Assembly (NCBI RefSeq): GCF_039710355.1
Contig: NZ_JBDKWZ010000027.1
Location: 5,245-69,244, forward strand
Source of the DNA: Rapidithrix thailandica
GTDB lineage: Bacteria > Bacteroidota > Bacteroidia > Cytophagales > Flammeovirgaceae
Length of the DNA: 64,000 nt
Direction of reading: 5' to 3'
Each line of letters starts with the position of its first letter. The first letter of the stretch is position 1. A program made the translations under genes and the position numbers. Shown one piece after another: positions 61,972-64,000 of this stretch. The notes beneath the pieces were generated by a model that was given only the letters and a program-made list of their open reading frames with translations, was not told the origin of the DNA and ran no database searches.

Positions 61972-62625
61972 ATGAAAAAACTTGGAATATTATTGTGTTT
62001 AGCCCTGTGTATAAGTGCGTGTCACAGAAGAATACAGACCTTTTACGCCTACGAAGACGAACATAGTTATTGTACCTTGGAAATCAATATGAAAAAGAAC
62101 GGACACTATAGGTATCTGACTTACCGGGGGATGTCCAAAACACATTACGATACCGTACAAGCTCCTGTAACAGGAGTATTGGAACCGCTTTCGGAACATC
62201 CTCGGAAAAATAACCTTTTTATATATGTAAAGGGAAAAGAAGTCGCAACTGAGAACTATACAGGGTTTGATAATGTAATTCATGGGTTTTATTATATGAA
62301 ACGGAAAAGAGGGTTTAAATTTGACTTATGTTTTCCTCTTCCAGTAGATAATAAAAGAGGCCTTGGTGAAAGATATGTATTATATGAGCGAGTAACCCAT
62401 GATAGCCTGGCAATGATAGTTAATGAATTAATGGAACAACAATGTTTTCAATACTTGGGAATCGACTGGTTTCCTCCCTACTTGAAACGGGTAAAAGAGA
62501 TTGATTACGATAAATTCCAGCTTCCACAAGTCAAGAACAAGCATTTGAAGAACCCGACTAAAGCTTTATTAACAGATGAAGATTTTGAAAAAATAGAGAA
62601 TACTGAAAGGAGTCAAAAACAATAA
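61972..62625 (+). CDS. Lipoprotein, probable immunity protein, copy 2
   Basis: 217 residues. The first 37 residues and the last roughly 45 (KEIDYDKF..LPQVKNKHLK to ERSQKQ) match copy 1 almost exactly, while the middle differs (KGKEVATENYTGFDNVIHGF, PLPVDNKRGLGERYVLYE). It has its own short 5' leader with an ATTCCTCTAGGAAT dyad. Promoter-less operation or readthrough from copy 1 is possible. Likely neutralises the same protease or a variant of it. Confidence 0.75.
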   Translation: MKKLGILLCLALCISACHRRIQTFYAYEDEHSYCTLEINMKKNGHYRYLTYRGMSKTHYDTVQAPVTGVLEPLSEHPRKNNLFIYVKGKEVATENYTGFDNVIHGFYYMKRKRGFKFDLCFPLPVDNKRGLGERYVLYERVTHDSLAMIVNELMEQQCFQYLGIDWFPPYLKRVKEIDYDKFQLPQVKNKHLKNPTKALLTDEDFEKIENTERSQKQ

Positions 62626-62647
62626 ATCGTATAAAATGATTTTAAAG

Positions 62648-62681
62648 GCCGGGTTTGTAGCGTGATGGCTGTAAACCCGGC
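62648..62681 (+). terminator. Hairpin of the repeat unit, copy 2
   Basis: Identical to the hairpin at 61906: GCCGGGTTT and AAACCCGGC arms with TTTT after. Confidence 0.8.
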
Positions 62682-62713
62682 TTTTGCTTATTCCTCTAGG
62701 AATTAAAAAGAAA

Positions 62714-63337
62714 ATGAAAAAGCTTGGAATATTATTGTGTTTAGCCCTGTGTATAAGTGCGTGTCACAGAAGAATACAAACCTTTTACGCCTACGAAGAC
62801 GAACATAGTTATTGTACCTTGGAAATCAATATGAAAAAGAAAGGGCACTATAGGTATCTGACTTACCGGGGGATGTCCAAAACACATTACGATACCGTAC
62901 AAGCCCCTGTGACAGGAGTATTGGAGCCGCTTTCGGAACATCCTCGAAAAAATAACCTTTTTATATATGTAAAGGGAAAAGAAGTCGCAATTGAGAACTA
63001 TACAGGGTTTGATAATGCAATTCATGAGTTTTATTATATGAAACGGAAAAGGGGAGGTAAATTTGACTTATGTTTTCCCTATCAAGTAGGAGGTAAAATG
63101 GACCGTGATATTAATTATGTATTATATAAACGAATTAGCAATGATAGTTTGATATTGCTATCTAATAAATTAATGGAACAACATTGTTTTCAATACTTGG
63201 GAATCGACTGGTTTCCTCCCTACTTGAAACGGGTAGAGGAGATTGAATACGATAAATTCCGGCTCCCTCAAGTAGAGGAAAAGCATTTGAAAGACCCGAC
63301 TAAGGCCCTCCTTATATACGAAGATGTAGAATACTGA
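62714..63337 (+). CDS. Lipoprotein, probable immunity protein, copy 3
   Basis: 207 residues. It is close to copy 2 up to about residue 105 (KGKEVAIENYTGFDNAIHEF). It then varies (PYQVGGKMDRDINYVLYKRI) and has an altered C-terminus (PQVEEKHLKDPTKALLIYED) ending 10 residues early. The signal peptide and lipobox are intact. It appears functional and may cover a different effector variant. Confidence 0.75.
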   Translation: MKKLGILLCLALCISACHRRIQTFYAYEDEHSYCTLEINMKKKGHYRYLTYRGMSKTHYDTVQAPVTGVLEPLSEHPRKNNLFIYVKGKEVAIENYTGFDNAIHEFYYMKRKRGGKFDLCFPYQVGGKMDRDINYVLYKRISNDSLILLSNKLMEQHCFQYLGIDWFPPYLKRVEEIEYDKFRLPQVEEKHLKDPTKALLIYEDVEY

Positions 63338-63379
63338 AAGGGGCAAAAAACAATAAATCGTATAAAGTGATTTTGGAAA

Positions 63380-63413
63380 GCCGGGTTTGTAGCGTGATGG
63401 CTGTAAACCCGGC
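63380..63413 (+). terminator. Hairpin of the repeat unit, copy 3
   Basis: Same GCCGGGTTT/AAACCCGGC hairpin, with a slightly changed left flank (ttggaaag). Confidence 0.8.
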
Positions 63414-63445
63414 TTTTGCTTATTCCTCTAGGAATTAAAAAGAAA

Positions 63446-63823
63446 ATGAAAAAGCTTGGAATATTATTATGTTTAGCCCTGTGTATAAGTGCGTGTCACA
63501 GAAGAATACAGACCTTTTACGCCTACGAAGACGAACATAGTTACTGTACCTTGGAAATCAATATGAAAAAGAAAGGGCACTATAGGTATCTGACTTACCG
63601 GGGGATGTCCAAAACACATTACGATACCGTACAAGCCCCTGTAATAGGAGTATTGGAACCGCTTTCGGAACATCTTCGGAAAAATAACCTTTTTATAATG
63701 ATAAGAAGCAGAGAAATTGCTACTGATAGTTATATAAGGATTGACGATGGTATGTATTATTTTGATTTTATCAAACGTAAAACGGGTATGTTCGGGATAA
63801 TGCTAAAAGGAGCCACATGGTAG
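63446..63823 (+). CDS. Lipoprotein, truncated immunity copy 4
   Basis: 125 residues. The first about 85 match copies 2 and 3, but the rest (MIRSREIATDSYIRIDDGMY, FDFIKRKTGMFGIMLKGATW) is unique and stops after 125 residues, lacking the conserved Trp-Phe-Pro-Pro region and the C-terminal tail. The break lies next to the recombinase gene end, so recombination may have removed the tail. It may be non-functional. Confidence 0.6.
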   Translation: MKKLGILLCLALCISACHRRIQTFYAYEDEHSYCTLEINMKKKGHYRYLTYRGMSKTHYDTVQAPVIGVLEPLSEHLRKNNLFIMIRSREIATDSYIRIDDGMYYFDFIKRKTGMFGIMLKGATW

Positions 63824-63825
63824 TA

Positions 63826-64000
63826 TTATTGCCTTGAGCGTGTTTTTTGGACAATTTTGCCAATTACCGCCCTGCTCACATTTTGAGCAATTTTCTTTTT
63901 AATCTGGTTAATACTCAAATCCGTTTCAGCGGCTAACTTTTGTACTTTTTTAATAATATGTTCAGGGGTCTTAGGCCTGCCAATAGGTTTTCCTCTTGCT
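63826..64000 (-). CDS. Probable serine recombinase, C-terminal end only
   Basis: The frame enters from the right edge. It reads ARGKPIGRPKTPEHIIKKVQ then KLAAETDLSINQIKKKIAQN and VSRAVIGKIVQKTRSRQ, ending at 63826. ARGxxIGRPK is the hinge before the C-terminal helix-turn-helix of resolvase/invertase recombinases, and the rest fits the Hin-type helix-turn-helix. The catalytic domain is outside the window, so function and completeness are unknown. Its stop lies 3 bp after the stop of immunity copy 4. Confidence 0.6.
   Translation of the reverse strand, partial: ARGKPIGRPKTPEHIIKKVQKLAAETDLSINQIKKKIAQNVSRAVIGKIVQKTRSRQ

Larger units (their letters stand above)
61972..63445 (+). repeat. Tandem lipoprotein gene array (units 742, 742 and 732 bp)
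   Basis: Starts at 61230, 61972, 62714 and 63446 are spaced 742, 742 and 732 bp. Each unit contains a gene end, a GCCGGGTTT hairpin, an ATTCCTCTAGGAAT dyad and the next gene's first 37 codons, all nearly identical. The middle of each gene diverges. This is a tandem array formed by duplication and kept similar at the ends. Confidence 0.9.

Noticed and set aside
61906..63413. CRISPR-like repeats (three identical hairpins)
   Set aside because: Spacing of over 700 bp and location at gene ends show they are terminators duplicated with the gene unit.
58403..64000. Complete T6SS gene cluster
   Set aside because: Only a tube protein, one candidate effector and lipoproteins are present; no sheath, baseplate, membrane complex or ClpV gene was found.

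Overview
The window looks like a Bacteroidota (Cytophagales/Flavobacteria-type) chromosome. Supporting signs are GH92 and GH130 mannan enzymes, DUF5689 lipoproteins, a TonB-dependent receptor, a DAHP synthase-chorismate mutase fusion, a TssD-type (Hcp) secretion tube protein, many lipobox signal peptides, and several promoters with the Bacteroidota -7 box TAnnTTTG instead of sigma70 boxes. No rRNA, tRNA or CRISPR array was seen.

Layout. 1-3.6 kb: a cut-off amidohydrolase lipoprotein and a large GH92 mannosidase. 3.9-8.2 kb: a decay zone with a GNAT acetyltransferase, an intact M14-type desuccinylase, broken ArsR, CBS and OsmC genes, an IS5-type transposase tail and MITE-like repeats. 8.6-15.6 kb: SAM decarboxylase, HxlR, MarR and XRE-AraC regulators, two methyltransferases, a CxxC thiol protein with matching MarR-type operators, and two more damaged genes. 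16-18 kb: tandem STM4015-like LRR proteins. 18.2-21.8 kb: an imelysin-like/di-heme peroxidase and a PhoX-like lipoprotein with a collagen-like linker behind a Pho-box-like promoter. 22.4-25.5 kb: transglutaminase-like, nitrilase-type and MBL-fold enzymes. 25.6-28.9 kb: a GH130-GH92 operon. 29.5-32.1 kb: M24 aminopeptidase and an orphan CheB. 32.5-36.6 kb: a D-amino-acid/dipeptide operon (M19 dipeptidase, D-threonine aldolase/D-serine dehydratase-like enzyme, RidA, GntP permease). 36.9-39.2 kb: ECF sigma factor, acyl desaturase, cyclophilin. 39.5-48.2 kb: TonB receptor, two DUF5689 lipoproteins (one fused to endonuclease I) and a secreted EEP nuclease, probably an extracellular nucleic-acid scavenging locus. 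48.7-51.6 kb: phosphonatase-like HAD protein, a tyrosine recombinase and a small secreted protein. 52.0-54.5 kb: pheA and DAHP synthase-chorismate mutase behind two consecutive Phe/Tyr leader-peptide attenuators. 54.6-58.1 kb: lipoprotein, SWIM-finger protein, small membrane protein.

58.4-64 kb is the most interesting part: an orphan type VI secretion module. It holds an extended Hcp/TssD, a metzincin-like protease effector with a coiled-coil insertion, and four tandem lipoprotein genes with constant ends and divergent middles, the likely immunity array. It ends at the C-terminal end of a probable serine recombinase running off the window.

Two other layers recur: a 161-bp MITE-like element with 14-bp terminal inverted repeats (three full-length copies, one minimal copy and one divergent copy), and families of 30-50 bp palindromes between genes.
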